A stretch of DNA of 64,000 nt. Source: Aricia agestis (lineage: Eukaryota; Arthropoda; Insecta; Lepidoptera; Lycaenidae). Made by a program: the position numbers and the translations under genes. The stretch covers positions 5,337,001-5,401,000 of the forward strand of contig NC_056427.1 in NCBI RefSeq assembly GCF_905147365.1, written 5' to 3'. The notes beneath the pieces are model-generated. The model worked only from the letters and a program-made list of their open reading frames with translations. It did no database searches and was not told where the DNA came from. Of the stretch, positions 54,227-64,000 are shown one piece after another (within the stretch, counting starts at the first letter, position 1; the number at the start of each line of letters is the position of its first letter).

Positions 54227-54409
54227 ATAAGTGTCTAAACACACCATGCCGAAGTTCCGCGGCGGAAGTTCGGCATGATTCCGCCTGCAATGTATTTTAA
54301 ATGACCGATGACACACCATGCCGAAATTACGTCGCGTTATATTGTATGCTGACATAATCATGCCGAACTTCCGCCGCGGAACTTCGGCATGGTGTGTCTA
54401 GACACTTAT
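54227..54409. mobile_element. Fold-back with hairpins in each arm
   Basis: agtgtctaaacacaccatgc with cgaagttccgcggcggaagt is mirrored at 54409. Each arm itself is palindromic (catgccgaa...ttcggcatg). A third catgccgaaatt lies in the spacer at 54317. Confidence 0.72.
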
Positions 54410-54519
54410 TAGTGTTGTCAAAAACGTTTTTTTAAGAGATACATGACCCTAACACAGCTAGGGAACATTTAGTGTTAGGAGGTGGTTGCTGAAAACAGAC
54501 ATTATTCGCATTCTAATAA

Positions 54520-54715
54520 ATAGAGGTTGCCTGCAACTTTTTTGCATGGAAATTCGTTTATCGCACGGGAATAATTGTACATTTTGCGGAAAAGTAGCCT
54601 ACGTCTTTTGACATATCGCAAAGTATCTCCACTCCCATCGAAATCTGTCCTGCCATTTTAAACGTGAAGGGGTCGGAGGTTGCCAGACAAACAAACTTTC
54701 GAATTTATAATAATT
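54520..54715 (-). mobile_element. Helitron f4, diverged
   Basis: ttgcctgcaactttttt, attcgtttatcgcacgggaa, aaagtatctccactcc. Confidence 0.5.
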
Positions 54716-54760
54716 AATTAGGGTTATTCCGATAAAGTTAGGCTTTAAAACTTTTGTTTT

Positions 54761-54812
54761 TAACCCCCGACAAAAAAGAGGGGTGTTATAAGTTTGACGT
54801 GTCTGTCTGTCG

Positions 54813-54858
<46 letters not shown>

Positions 54859-55860
54859 GGCATCGTAGCATCCAAACGGGTGGACCGATTTTGATCTGGT
54901 TTTTTTTGTTTGAAAGCTGACTTAATTGAGAGTGTTCTTAGCTATAGTTCATCATCATCAGCCTGCTCCGTGCTGAAAAATCGCGGTTCATCTGGTTCGT
55001 AAAGGGTCGATTAGCAACTTGCAGTCGTTTCGTGGGCTTTATTGCATTCTAGTTCATAAATGTCACGCATTTATGAATATTTACACATTAATGGAAAGTT
55101 GACCTGGTGCTGCAGCATCACCTGGTAATCAATAGGATACCCAGCTCCTCACCAACTTAGAGCAACGGTTTCGTGTTTGGGCTCATTTTAATTGCGACAA
55201 CTAGTAAGACGTAGATAACCAATAAATTTTTGCATGCTGCTGCTGCAGCATCACCTGGATTCTATAGGAGCCGAGCTCCATATGAACCCAAAGTGGAGGT
55301 TTCATGTTTGGACTCATATTGACGGCCTCATCCAAAAGGACGTTCCTAGATGGTATTCATTGGGATATAATATTATGATCCTGTTCTATCAACAGAACAG
55401 AATTATTCTGTACTATAACCAACACAAGTTTAAAAAGCATGAAATAAAATAAAATTAAGAAATTTAAAAAAAACCCCGCCAAACAACTTTAAAAAGTAAT
55501 GAAATAATATATTTTACTGACTTTAAGTTTAAATAATTCCTAAGTATAAAGTGATATTCTTGTCCATAATTGTTGTCAAGGTGTGTCGGGGGACCGCTAA
55601 TGTAGATGTTTGATTTCACATAACTATAGTTTAAGGGTCAGTTTTCAGCGAACCAAATCGAGACAATCAGTGACATGGAGATACAAAATGCAAAAAACAC
55701 TGTTGGCGGTCCCCCGACACACCGTGACAACAATTATGGACTAAAATATCACTTTACACTTAGGAATTATTTAAACTTAAAGTCAGTAAAATATATTATT
55801 TCATTACTTTTTAAAGTTGTTTGGCGGGGGTTTTTTTAAATTTCTTAATTTTATTTTATT
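54761..55860 (+). mobile_element. Element Y copy 2
   Basis: ttaacccccgacaaaaaaga, CTGT array 54800-54857, catccaaacgggtggaccga, two ctgcagcatcacctgg blocks (55110, 55243), then the 55452-55855 fold-back. Same order as copy 1. A 72-codon open frame at 55234-55452 matches the 69-codon frame of copy 1, differing by an in-frame addition. Confidence 0.78.
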
Positions 55861-55931
55861 CCAACGAAAAGTTAATAATTTCGACGGCTGAATTTTAATG
55901 TTATTATTTTGACAACATATTATTATTTATT

Positions 55932-56130
55932 ACTAGCTGTTGCCCGCGACATCGTTCGCGTCCACGTCTCATTTTTTTTCATAAAAAATATTTTTTTAAA
56001 TAAAAAGTATCCCTGGATATTACTTCTCATACCTCCAAGAGTATATGTACAAAGTTTTATGATTATTCGTCAAGTAGTTTTTGCGTGAAAGCGTAACAAA
56101 CATCCACGCTTCCACATTTATAATATTAAT
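55932..56130 (-). mobile_element. Helitron f6 copy
   Basis: actagctgttgcccgcgaca to catttataatatta. Uninterrupted. Confidence 0.7.
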
Positions 56131-56134
56131 AACT

Positions 56135-56275
56135 AGCTGTCCCGGTGAACTTCGTGTCACTTTAAAACCTTCCCTGGACTTCTACGAATATTTTAAGACT
56201 AAAATTAGCCCAACCCGTTCAGCCGTTTTCGAGTTTTAGCGTTACTAACATAATTGAAAATCCATTTTTATATGC
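56135..56275 (-). mobile_element. Helitron f7 copy
   Basis: actagctgtcccggtgaact to aaaatccatttttatat. Directly behind f6. Confidence 0.72.
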
Positions 56276-56441
56276 CTTTTTTTAAACCCAGCACGTAAGA
56301 AAACTGATTTCTATACCATGATGACTAGACACATGTTTAAAGCCTATACAAGCTTATATCTGACACGCTCGAGCTTGTCGCGAAATCTCCTCTTGGGCTC
56401 CCCTACTATTAAACGCCAAACAGTTTATGACTTTTAAGTAT
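56276..56441 (+). repeat. 166-bp direct repeat, copy 1
   Basis: aaacccagcacgtaagaaaa, gatgactagacacatgttta, cgagcttgtcgcgaaatctc, taaacgccaaacagttta. Recurs at 58369-58534 with only a few differences. Confidence 0.8.
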
Positions 56442-56927
56442 TATCACAAATCTTTTGTATGGGAGTATAGAAAAGTGTTGTTTTTAGACTTTTTCAGGAT
56501 TTTTTTTTAGAATTTTTCTCTCCGTAAGAACCATTCTCGTACTTCAAGGAATATTTAAAAAAAAGAATTAGCGAAATCGGTCCAACCGTTCTCGAGTTTT
56601 GCGCTTAGCAACACATTCAGCGACTCATTTTTATATTATAGATAATTAAAAAGGATTACACTCAAGGGAAATGTACAGAACCCCCTCGTCTATTCCCACT
56701 CGCGCTTGTCCGATGTTATCGTTTTCAATTTGTTCCCATCATTACTCTTGGGCTTATGGAATAATTTATGTTGTCTCTCTCTTCTCCGTGTAATTTGACG
56801 ACTGTCTCGCTCTATATGAGGTGAAATTACGACTTTTGATCCCACCTATTTGTTATGTAATATGTTAAATTCAGATTTAAAAGGACAATTTGAGAAAAGT
56901 CGAGAGCAGCTTAATATTATAATTATA
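56442..56927. other. Helitron-like piece and unassigned DNA
   Basis: 56570-56645 has ggtccaaccgttctcgagtt of f7 flavour; the rest is unassigned. Confidence 0.4.
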
Positions 56928-57198
56928 ATAACTCTCACACCGGTTTCGATGACGGTAGCCGGTTTTATTGAAACCAGGCCAGGTACGCAGGAGTAATTTT
57001 ATAGTGCCCACGTGTGTGCGCAGTACACAAGAGCACTCTCTACTTCTTTACTCTTGTAACCCAGTGGGATACAAGACCGACATGACTGGCGAGAGATCAA
57101 ACTTGGAAATAACATGTTTCCAACGCGGGAATCGAACCCACGACCCCCGAGTCAAGACTCAAGAGCCACGCTCTAAATCACTGGACCACGGAGGCGTT
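56928..57198 (-). mobile_element. SINE-2, internally deleted
   Basis: cacaccggtttcgatgacgg to ctggaccacggaggcgtt. The acatgccc/acttgtcagacaatc part is missing. Confidence 0.8.
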
Positions 57199-57224
57199 AA
57201 ATATTAGCAGCAGCTTATTATAAT

Positions 57225-57375
57225 ACTTGTAGGAGCTTCGTATCACTTCCCCCTTAATATAAACCTTCCCTGGTCTTCCACGAACATTTCAAGACCAAAA
57301 TTAGCTAAATCGGCTCAGCCCTTTTCGAGTTTTAACAAGACAAACAAATTTTTTAAATTCGTTTCTATATTTTAT
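57225..57375 (-). mobile_element. Helitron f7, diverged
   Basis: gcttcgtatcacttccccct, ccttccctggtcttccacga, cccttttcgagttttaacaa. Confidence 0.5.
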
Positions 57376-57379
57376 ATAT

Positions 57380-57912
57380 AAAGTTTTAACAAAACTAGGT
57401 GATAATACTTAAGAGTGTCTATGGATCCCCTATATAGAGTTCTCTGTGAAAGTAGCAGCGCAAAAAGTAACTTTTTTTCACCTTTGTATTGAAAAATTCT
57501 AGACGCGTGGGCGCTTGTCCATACAAGTCACAAAAAAATTTGCTCTTTCAGCTCTGCTACTTTCACAGTGCACTCTATATAAGTAACACATACACTTTTA
57601 TTTGACGACCTCTGTGGCTCAGTGGTGAGCGCGTTGGTAGCTCAAGCCGGGGGTCGCGGGTTCGAATCCCGCCGACGGAACAAAAAGTTTTCAAAGTTCC
57701 TGGGTCATGGATGTGTATTAAATATGTGTATCATATAATAAAAATCTTAAATATATGTATAGTATAAAAGTATTAAATTTATTTCCGTTGTCTAGTACCT
57801 GTAACACAAGTCCTTCGGGTACTTACCACGGGGCCAGACTGACGTGGTGTGAAGCGTCCATAGATATTACACACCCTAAAGCATTACCACTTAGTTTTGT
57901 TACACCCTGTAT
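57380..57912. mobile_element. Mariner-like MITE split by SINE-1
   Basis: Left part ttttaacaaaactaggtgat to cacatacactttta; right part cacaccctaaagcattacc to gttacaccctg (57869-57912). Confidence 0.75.
57601..57868 (+). mobile_element. SINE-1, full length, inside a MITE
   Basis: A box TGGCTCAGTGG, B box GGTTCGAATCC, full body, short ATT tail. Confidence 0.87.
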
Positions 57913-58368
57913 AGATTGTAAATTTAATTCCATTTGCACCACAAGTTTGAGTTGAAGGAAATCAGCACCTCCAAATTCAATTCGGGATATTTAATGGTAG
58001 GGGAGCCCAAAGTGCTATTCGTGTAGTCACGAGCGTCATAGAGACCTGGTAGATTTTTTACATCAGGTAAAACTGTAAAAAAAAATAACTAGAGCGTTTT
58101 TTATTTCACCGGTGAGTGCAACAAGTACAACAAGGGCTAAATCAATTAAGGAGTACAACATAAAATATCAGCGAAGCTTAGTTAGGAAAATATGAAGCTT
58201 TATATTTTCATATTTCAAAATGTCCATATTGGCTCAGCTAACCTTTAAAATAAAAATGAATAAGTGTAATCGTCAGTTCTTTATGTGAAAGCTTATTTGG
58301 GGTATACTAATCTATAATCATTTCCTATCTTAATCTGACAGATCCGATGACATTTCAATACTTAAAAA
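57913..58368. other. Unassigned DNA
   Basis: AT-rich; nothing recognised. Confidence 0.4.
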
Positions 58369-58534
58369 TGCCTTTTTTTAAACCCAGCACGTAAGAAAGC
58401 TGATTTCTATACCATGATGACTAGACACATGTTTAAAGCCTATACAAGCTTATATCTCACACGCTCGAGCTTGTCGCGAAATCTCCTCTTGGGCTCCCCT
58501 ACTATTAAACGCCAAGCAGTTTATTTTGTTGACA
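58369..58534 (+). repeat. 166-bp direct repeat, copy 2
   Basis: Same blocks as 56276-56441, about 2.1 kb downstream in the same orientation. Confidence 0.8.
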
Positions 58535-58699
58535 AACTGCTAGTATTTGTTCCCGTCGTAGTCAATGGTGGATTATTTATTGAGCTAAAAGGCATTAATA
58601 TAAATTATACAGGCTTAATACACAATGAGAAGGTATCCATACTAATAAAATGCAAAAGTGTATGTCTGTTACCTCTTAATAATTATAATAATAATCGGA

Positions 58700-59212
58700 G
58701 GGAGGATATGAAGCGTAAGTGGCGAGTGGGCGACGTGATGGGACCCTCTGAGGGTGCAAATGATCGGCGTTTAAAGTCCAGCGACACCTCTCCTGCCTCA
58801 AGCCGCTCTGTCAATGTTGCCGCCTCGGTGCACCGTGCGTGCGACCATTTTGAGGGGCCCATTCAAAGAGTTGGCGAGTCACCGTCTGCCAACTTTATGA
58901 TACATATTTCCACGTTGTATCGGCAGACGCCATAGTCCTTCCATACCTCCCGGTTACCCAGTCCACTAGCACCTCACCCCCATAGCCCGGTCTCATTTTA
59001 ATTTTCCATTCCCTGCAATAGTCCTACACTGGCCGCTGGCTCTCCTTGGGCGTACTGTCATAGTGCGGACAGGGAGAGTCGCCGGTTAGTGTCACATTAC
59101 ATTTAGATTAAAACTGTGTTACGGGGCCTCTACGTGTTGGCTTCGGCCCCACGCATGCCTTCCAAAGGTCCGGGATTTAATTGCCCGTGAGCAAGGAGTG
59201 CTTAACACAAAC
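58700..59212 (+). repeat. GC-richer fragment, probably a LINE 3' region
   Basis: Clearly richer in GC than neighbours. gagggtgcaaatgatcggcg, gtgcggacagggagagtcgc, ggcttcggccccacgcatgc and ccaaaggtccgggatttaat look like a non-LTR 3' UTR. An open frame to 58935 has no domain I recognise. Confidence 0.4.
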
Positions 59213-60274
59213 ATAATAATAGTAATAGTTTATTCATGCGGTAAGACAATACACATTAAAGATAAAGCCTAACAATTTTACAACATTTTGACACCATTAC
59301 ATACAATGATATTCTACTTATACATATATGTTACTTCCATACTATTTTCCGGCTTAAATCTCTTCCGAACAATTTTCAAATTCAAAATTGCAAACATTGA
59401 CAAATTTGACAGATAAGTGAAACAAAAGATATGAAAAACCATTTACATAAAAGAGACAGTTCTATTTTTAAACGTTGAATAGTATCGCTGTCTCATTCTT
59501 CGCCTGAGCTATGACGAAAATTCGATTTTTTCCAGATTGTTAAAAAAATAATTGAAAATGTAAATAATCGAGGTATTTATTGCAATCAAGACATGTGGTA
59601 AGAGATTCCATGTGTTTTGTTTACTTTCGAGTCATAATTGGTACATTTTCGAAACACGCACGACGTCATTTTCAATTTATTTAGGTAAGACAAGACGCGG
59701 CACGTTCGTGACTGCTCTTGATGCAGACTAAATAACAGACGGCCCAATTGGGCCGTATCTGAATCTTCACAACGCGCGCGGTAGTAACATATCTGCTTTG
59801 AGTTTTTCATCATTGATTACATAAAAAAAATATAATATAAGTATATATAAAGATAATGTAATAACTAAAACAATTATAACATTTACATTTCTACAACGAC
59901 TACCTAACAATTATACAATAAAACCACGGATATAAAAAAATAATAAAAAACAAGAACGGCATCAGTAGACAGTGTACTGTGTGTTGCTTAACACAGAAAT
60001 GGAATACCACTCAGGTGTATCACCGCAGCGCAGAAACACCACGGTACCTGGTCTTCCGTGGTTCCTTAAACGTATGACGTACGACAAACTCAACACCAAC
60101 TTAATAATAATAACAATACACTAATAATATATAATATGATATGTACATGAAACTATAGATAGTGTACATGCAAAATATTAAAAAGTAGCTGCTATATCTA
60201 TGTGTGTGCTAAATAATGAAGTCGAACAGGCGCGCACGGCACAAATGCGTGCCCGTGACATAACCGGGTGAATT
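59213..60274 (-). other. AT-rich block, read on minus as a possible THAP transcript and unassigned DNA
   Basis: The minus strand ends at 59212 with an AATAAA (in gcatgaataaactatt) followed by ATT repeats, as at a retrotransposed or transposon 3' end. The 59990-60120 part holds gtttctgcgctgcggtgata-type sequence (minus) of unknown origin. Confidence 0.35.
59586..59669 (-). pseudogene. THAP-like zinc-finger N-terminus
   Basis: Minus strand ATG at 59669: MTSCVFRKCTNYD, nine residues later GISYHM, then S and a stop at 59588-59586. C-x4-C near the start and SYH in place of SFH match the first third of a THAP domain (C-x2-4-C...C-x2-H). The remaining Cys and His are missing. It could be a first exon with a weak GT at 59592-59591, or a decayed THAP-containing transposon or gene. 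In-frame codons continue upstream from 59813. Confidence 0.5.
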
Positions 60275-60600
60275 TCCCAAACGGATTTTTTTTTGTCTTC
60301 GTTGAAATTACTATTAAAAAAAGGGAATATTGTTCTAAATTATTTGTTTTACTATTCAATGGGTAGCTATAGGATTGTGGCAAAAATATAATATGCCTAG
60401 GACTATTACAAAGGTAGAAATAAATAACTTAAAGATCTATTTTTATCAAATCGGTGCTGTCCCTCTACTTTTTTTACAAACAAAAACGCTTACATACTAG
60501 AAAATATGAATAATTTAAGGGTATAACTTATATTATTTCGTAGAATATTAGTTAATCTATTATTATATACCATATTTTATTACATAATTAACGATTATAG

Positions 60601-60830
60601 TTACTTAGAGGCACAAATGTACTTGTCCTGAGAATTTTCTTCATATCGCTGGATAAAAGAAATTTGAGCATTACTTTTCATCAACGAGTCGGACAGTCTC
60701 ACCACCCCAATTTTAATATACTCCTTAGTATGTGCTTCCACGCAGTCAAGACAGATTTGCATCAAACCGCTGCATATTCGTGCCAATAATATAAGTATGC
60801 CATTAAAATGCTCTCGGGCAATTATTTTAT
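60601..60830 (-). pseudogene. Open copy of the element X ORF block
   Basis: Reads RYYKIIAREHFNGILILLAR, ICSGLMQICLDCVEAHTKEY, IKIGVVRLSDSLMKSNAQIS, FIQRYEENSQDKYICASK, stop at 60601-60603. No start codon at the 5' side and no recognised family; probably the C-terminal end of a lost longer protein. Confidence 0.5.
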
Positions 60831-60989
60831 AATATCGGTGATTGAATTTTTTTAATGTAATTAATAGTTTTAAAATTGTTGTTTGGTTCTAATGGATGTA
60901 TTAAGTGATTAAGCTTCATTATCTGTAACCAAATTTATCTTAGATATAATACATTTTTTATAATTTCCTAAAAAGTCTGTTTTTTCTCA

Positions 60990-61205
60990 CGTCGCTGCTC
61001 TCATATCGGTGTAATCGGTGGTCATTTTAACTACCGATAATTTACACCGAAATTATAAGAAAAAACGAATCGGTGTCTTAAATCTAATATCGGTGTTTGG
61101 AATCATGACCAACGCACAGTTTTGTCACATCGGTGGATTGCTTTATCATATCGGTTGGTAATTTTACCATAACGGTGAATTGTTTTATCATATCGGTTGA
61201 TCTAG
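60990..61205. repeat. ATATCGGTG repeat cluster
   Basis: About ten occurrences of (T)ATCGGT(G/T) or its complement in 215 bp, several as tttatcatatcggttg or acatcggtgg. The same word recurs at 62340-62430 and 40140-40200. Confidence 0.75.
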
Positions 61206-62562
61206 TGGCATTTCGTTAAGTATACAAAGAAATTACAAATGCGCATGATAGTAAAAACGAATGGATGTAAGGATGTATGGGTCATTTAAAGTTTTTACTT
61301 TATTTTTCTTTTCACATCTAGTTCATTTTAATAAGGACAGCGATGATAAATTTTATTATTTTTGTATCTATATCCCTACATCAAATAACTGGATTTCCCA
61401 AACTGCATTTTTTCAAGATATCGTTTTCATTTTTAATTTTAAAAGTAAAACATAACGCTTATAATTTGGGCCTATCTTTATTTTTTCAAAATATTTATTA
61501 TTTTCCAAGAAAATAATCATAAATAGGCGATTTCCAATTTTCGCCGAACTATATCTAGACCGATTAACAGAAAACTTGATACTGGATTAGATTTTTATTT
61601 TTATGTAGTCATTTTATATAGTTCACTCTTTATAATATTATAACAATTTTATTGTGCTAACTTCTGTAGTTGAGTTTTTATGACACAGTTTAGGTCTGTC
61701 GCGAAGAATTTTTAAATTTTGGTGGGATTTACGAAACGTTATTTCTAAAAAATACCATTGATCCCCCAACCCGTTTAGGAGGTAGCTGTGGGTTGGGTCG
61801 TACCAGTTTCCAGCCAGAAATGAAAGAAAACCGTTTTATCACAAAACCCCCGATTTTATGCAATTTTGGTATACTTAAATTATCCTACTTGTGGCAATAA
61901 TATCATGTTGTTATTTTGAATATCGGTAGAGTTTTGGTTTGTTTATAGTTAAGTTAATGTAATGTAACTTTAGTGCACGTTGTTTCTTTTAATAATATTT
62001 TTTCTCGCAAATTCCAATTTTGGTGGGTAAGAGGGTGTGTATAACATTATTTTTACAAAATACCATTGATTCTTGAAGCATAAAAAATACGCCATCCACT
62101 TCATTCTGTCATAAGCTAACTCGTCTAGGTGGTGGTTGTTGTACCAGTTACCCGTAAACACCTAATCTCCAATTTTGCTGAAAACAAAAATTTCCACCAA
62201 AATTGTATAAAAATGCAAGTTGTTGAAATCCATTCAAATATTGTAAAACATTTTAAAAATATTTTAATTTTATTTTAAGTAGGTACTCTATTCTTGATCA
62301 AAATAAATACATAAATATAATATTATAAAGATAATATTATCATATCGCTGGAATAGTATGTCATTTCGGTGGTTAAGCTTATCATATCGGTGCACAGAAA
62401 TAAAAATCGGTGCCGGTTTATCATATCGGTGGAAACCAGAATTCAAACTGAATTTTCTCCTTAGTCTTAAGCGATACGTTAATGATATTAAATTTGGGAA
62501 CATTTTGTATCCTAAAGAATACATACAACCTGAAAAGTATATAAAATATGTATAAATAAAAA

Positions 62563-62622
62563 ACAAATGACCTTTTTTTTATCATATGGTTCACCCATAT
62601 GATAAAAAAAAGGTCATTTGTT
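62563..62622. repeat. Perfect hairpin, 27-bp arms
   Basis: aacaaatgaccttttttttatcatatg-type arm (split: aacaaatgacc, T8, atcatatg) is mirrored exactly around gttcacc. Confidence 0.82.
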
Positions 62623-62868
62623 GAAATTCACCCAACTGCATTCCAGCTTCACTAGATAGTGAGGTATGTACCTATTTCATGAACTTCAGTGCCTGAAGCG
62701 ACATTGTGCGGGGAGCTCGCGCAGGTGCGCGCTTGCGCCGGCTATCTCTGACCTACTTAATTAATTACAATATTATAACGTCCATAGCAACTAATTAGCG
62801 CAAACTAAATAAGTATTTGTGGTGTGAATATATCCTACATAAAATATATCGTGGTAAGTGTGCTTATA
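62623..62868. other. Unassigned DNA
   Basis: Nothing recognised. Confidence 0.4.
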
Positions 62869-63932
62869 CAATGTGTCCCGACACCGGTGTCCGATCCTTT
62901 AATGTCATGATCTATGGCATATTTTATCGACAAATTGGCTCTCAAATTTTCTCTCTCTCTCACGGTTGTAAAATGGCAGCCATTTTAGTTTTTCTCCGGC
63001 TTTCACACTAATCTGACCTGTACTTCTCATGTAAATATCCTATGAAGATAAAAAGGGTCTCATTTGATAGCTAAACTTGTGGACTACGCTTACAAGGGCA
63101 ATATGTTGTAAATTTCGTGGAATTAAACATAGAAAAACCAAAGTTTACGAAAAAAAAATTGAGTATTTTTAATTAATGGCTTTTTCTAAAAATCTAGCGC
63201 ATTAAACTGGTTATTTTTTTATTTTAAAAAGATAGAGGAGGTTTTTATCTTAAATAAATTCTTTATTTCAATGCTCTAAGTCAGATAGTTTAGAAGTTAT
63301 AACGATTTTCCTATGAATTCAGTCCTATGAAGTCAGAGATATTTTTTTTCAAAAGTTGGAGAAAAAAATGTTTGATCTTATGATTTATGGCATATTTTAG
63401 TGACAAATTGGCTTTTAAATCCTTTTTTTTCTCCAACTTTTGAAAAAATAAATTTTCTTAGGCTTCAAACTAATCTGACCTATACTTCACAAGAAAATCG
63501 TTATAACTTCTAAACTATCTGACTTAGAGCATTGAAGTAAAGAATTTATTTAAGATGAAAACCTCTTCTATCTTTTTGAAACAAAAAAGAACCAGATTAA
63601 TGAGCTAGATTTTTCACAAAAAGCCATTAATTAAAAAAACACATTTTTTTTCTTAAACTTTTGTTTTTCTATGTTCAACTCTACGAAATTTATAAGATAT
63701 TGACTATTTCAGCGTAGTCCACAAGTTTAGCTATCAAATGAGACCTTTTTTATCTTCATAGGATATTTACATGAGAAGTACAGGTCAGATTAGTGTGAAC
63801 GCCCGAGAAAAACTAAAATGGCTGCCATTTTACAACCGTGAGAGAGAGAAAAAATTTGGGACCCAATTTGTCGATAAAATATGCCAAACATCATGACATT
63901 AAAGGATCGGACACCGGTGTCGGGACACATTG
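62869..63932. mobile_element. 1.06-kb fold-back element, mariner-like ends
   Basis: CAATGTGTCCCGACACCGGTG is mirrored at 63932 and flanked by TA on both sides. The arms extend to the centre near 63400. The centre repeats the arm sequence in diverged form (atggcatattttagtgacaa at 63387 versus atggcatattttatcgacaa at 62914). Arm-derived open frames on both strands read the same peptide and are not genes. Confidence 0.85.
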
Positions 63933-64000
63933 TATAATAATAAATAAAATAAAATAAAAAAAAATAAAAAAATATGATATCGATCGCCAATGACCACTAA

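Larger units (their letters stand above)
60275..62430 (-). mobile_element. Element X copy 2 (unclassified)
   Basis: About 2.16 kb, reverse complement of 40125-43075 without element Y. It keeps the 60880-61225 segment with the ATCGGTG cluster that copy 1 lacks. Motif-bearing outer part at 62335-62430 (tcatatcgctgg, tcatttcggtgg, tcatatcggtgc, tcatatcggtgg). The two ends do not show an obvious inverted repeat. Confidence 0.75.

Noticed and set aside
54800..54857. CTGT/GACA runs as a CRISPR-like or telomeric array
   Set aside because: Simple tetranucleotide repeats belonging to element Y and Helitron f4; no spacers.
58414..58935. 173-codon frame
   Set aside because: It crosses the 166-bp direct repeat, a Helitron-like scrap and the GC-rich fragment; no recognised domain, so not called a gene.
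62817..63990. Frames on both strands with MCPDTGVRSFNVM
   Set aside because: They are the two arms of the 1.06-kb fold-back read in both directions.

Overview
The window reads as AT-rich nuclear DNA of an insect, most likely a moth or butterfly (Lepidoptera). The inference rests on one split neuropeptide-receptor gene of insect type and on a very dense, nested population of tRNA-derived SINEs, short Helitrons ending in a hairpin plus CTAG, fold-back MITEs and non-LTR retrotransposon pieces. No bacterial-style operons, rRNA genes, functional tRNA genes or CRISPR arrays are visible.

The one convincing host gene is on the + strand: the 3' part of a sex peptide receptor / myoinhibitory peptide receptor (SPR family, class A GPCR). 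Three coding exons join in frame with canonical GT/AG sites: 4952-5052 (TM3 and QRY motif), 26495-26633 (TM4 and extracellular loop 2) and 28990-29535 (TM5 to C-terminus, stop). They give about 261 residues. The N-terminus and TM1-TM2 must lie upstream of base 1. The introns are about 21.4 kb and 2.4 kb. Nearly everything else from 1 to about 28.9 kb is intron filled with mobile elements. From 29.5 kb on lie the 3' UTR and intergenic repeat-rich DNA.

Layout. 2-2490: non-LTR retrotransposon RT ORF with 3' tail. 2.5-4.9 kb: SINE, Helitron and MITEs, plus a 22-bp periodic CACGTG array. 5-26 kb: first large intron with many MITEs, including a three-level nest at 19.3-20.2 kb. 26-29.5 kb: two SPR exons. 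29.5-40 kb: SPR 3' UTR, a LINE broken by two SINEs, Helitron clusters, an 8-bp-TSD hAT-like MITE inside a fold-back, and a 1.2-kb hAT-like insertion carrying a 113-bp-arm hairpin. 40.1-43.1 kb and 60.3-62.4 kb: two inverted copies of an unidentified element ('element X') with ATATCGGTG-type repeats; the first is interrupted by a 1.06-kb unit ('element Y') that recurs at 54.8-55.9 kb. 44-58 kb: further SINEs, Helitrons and fold-backs. 59.6 kb: a THAP-like zinc-finger remnant. 62.9-63.9 kb: a 1.06-kb palindrome.

The repeat-family labels (SINE-1/2/3, Helitron f4-f11, family 11/13/15/16/17, elements X and Y) are mine and are defined only by similarity inside this window. Class assignments come from termini and target-site duplications read by eye; no database comparison was possible.
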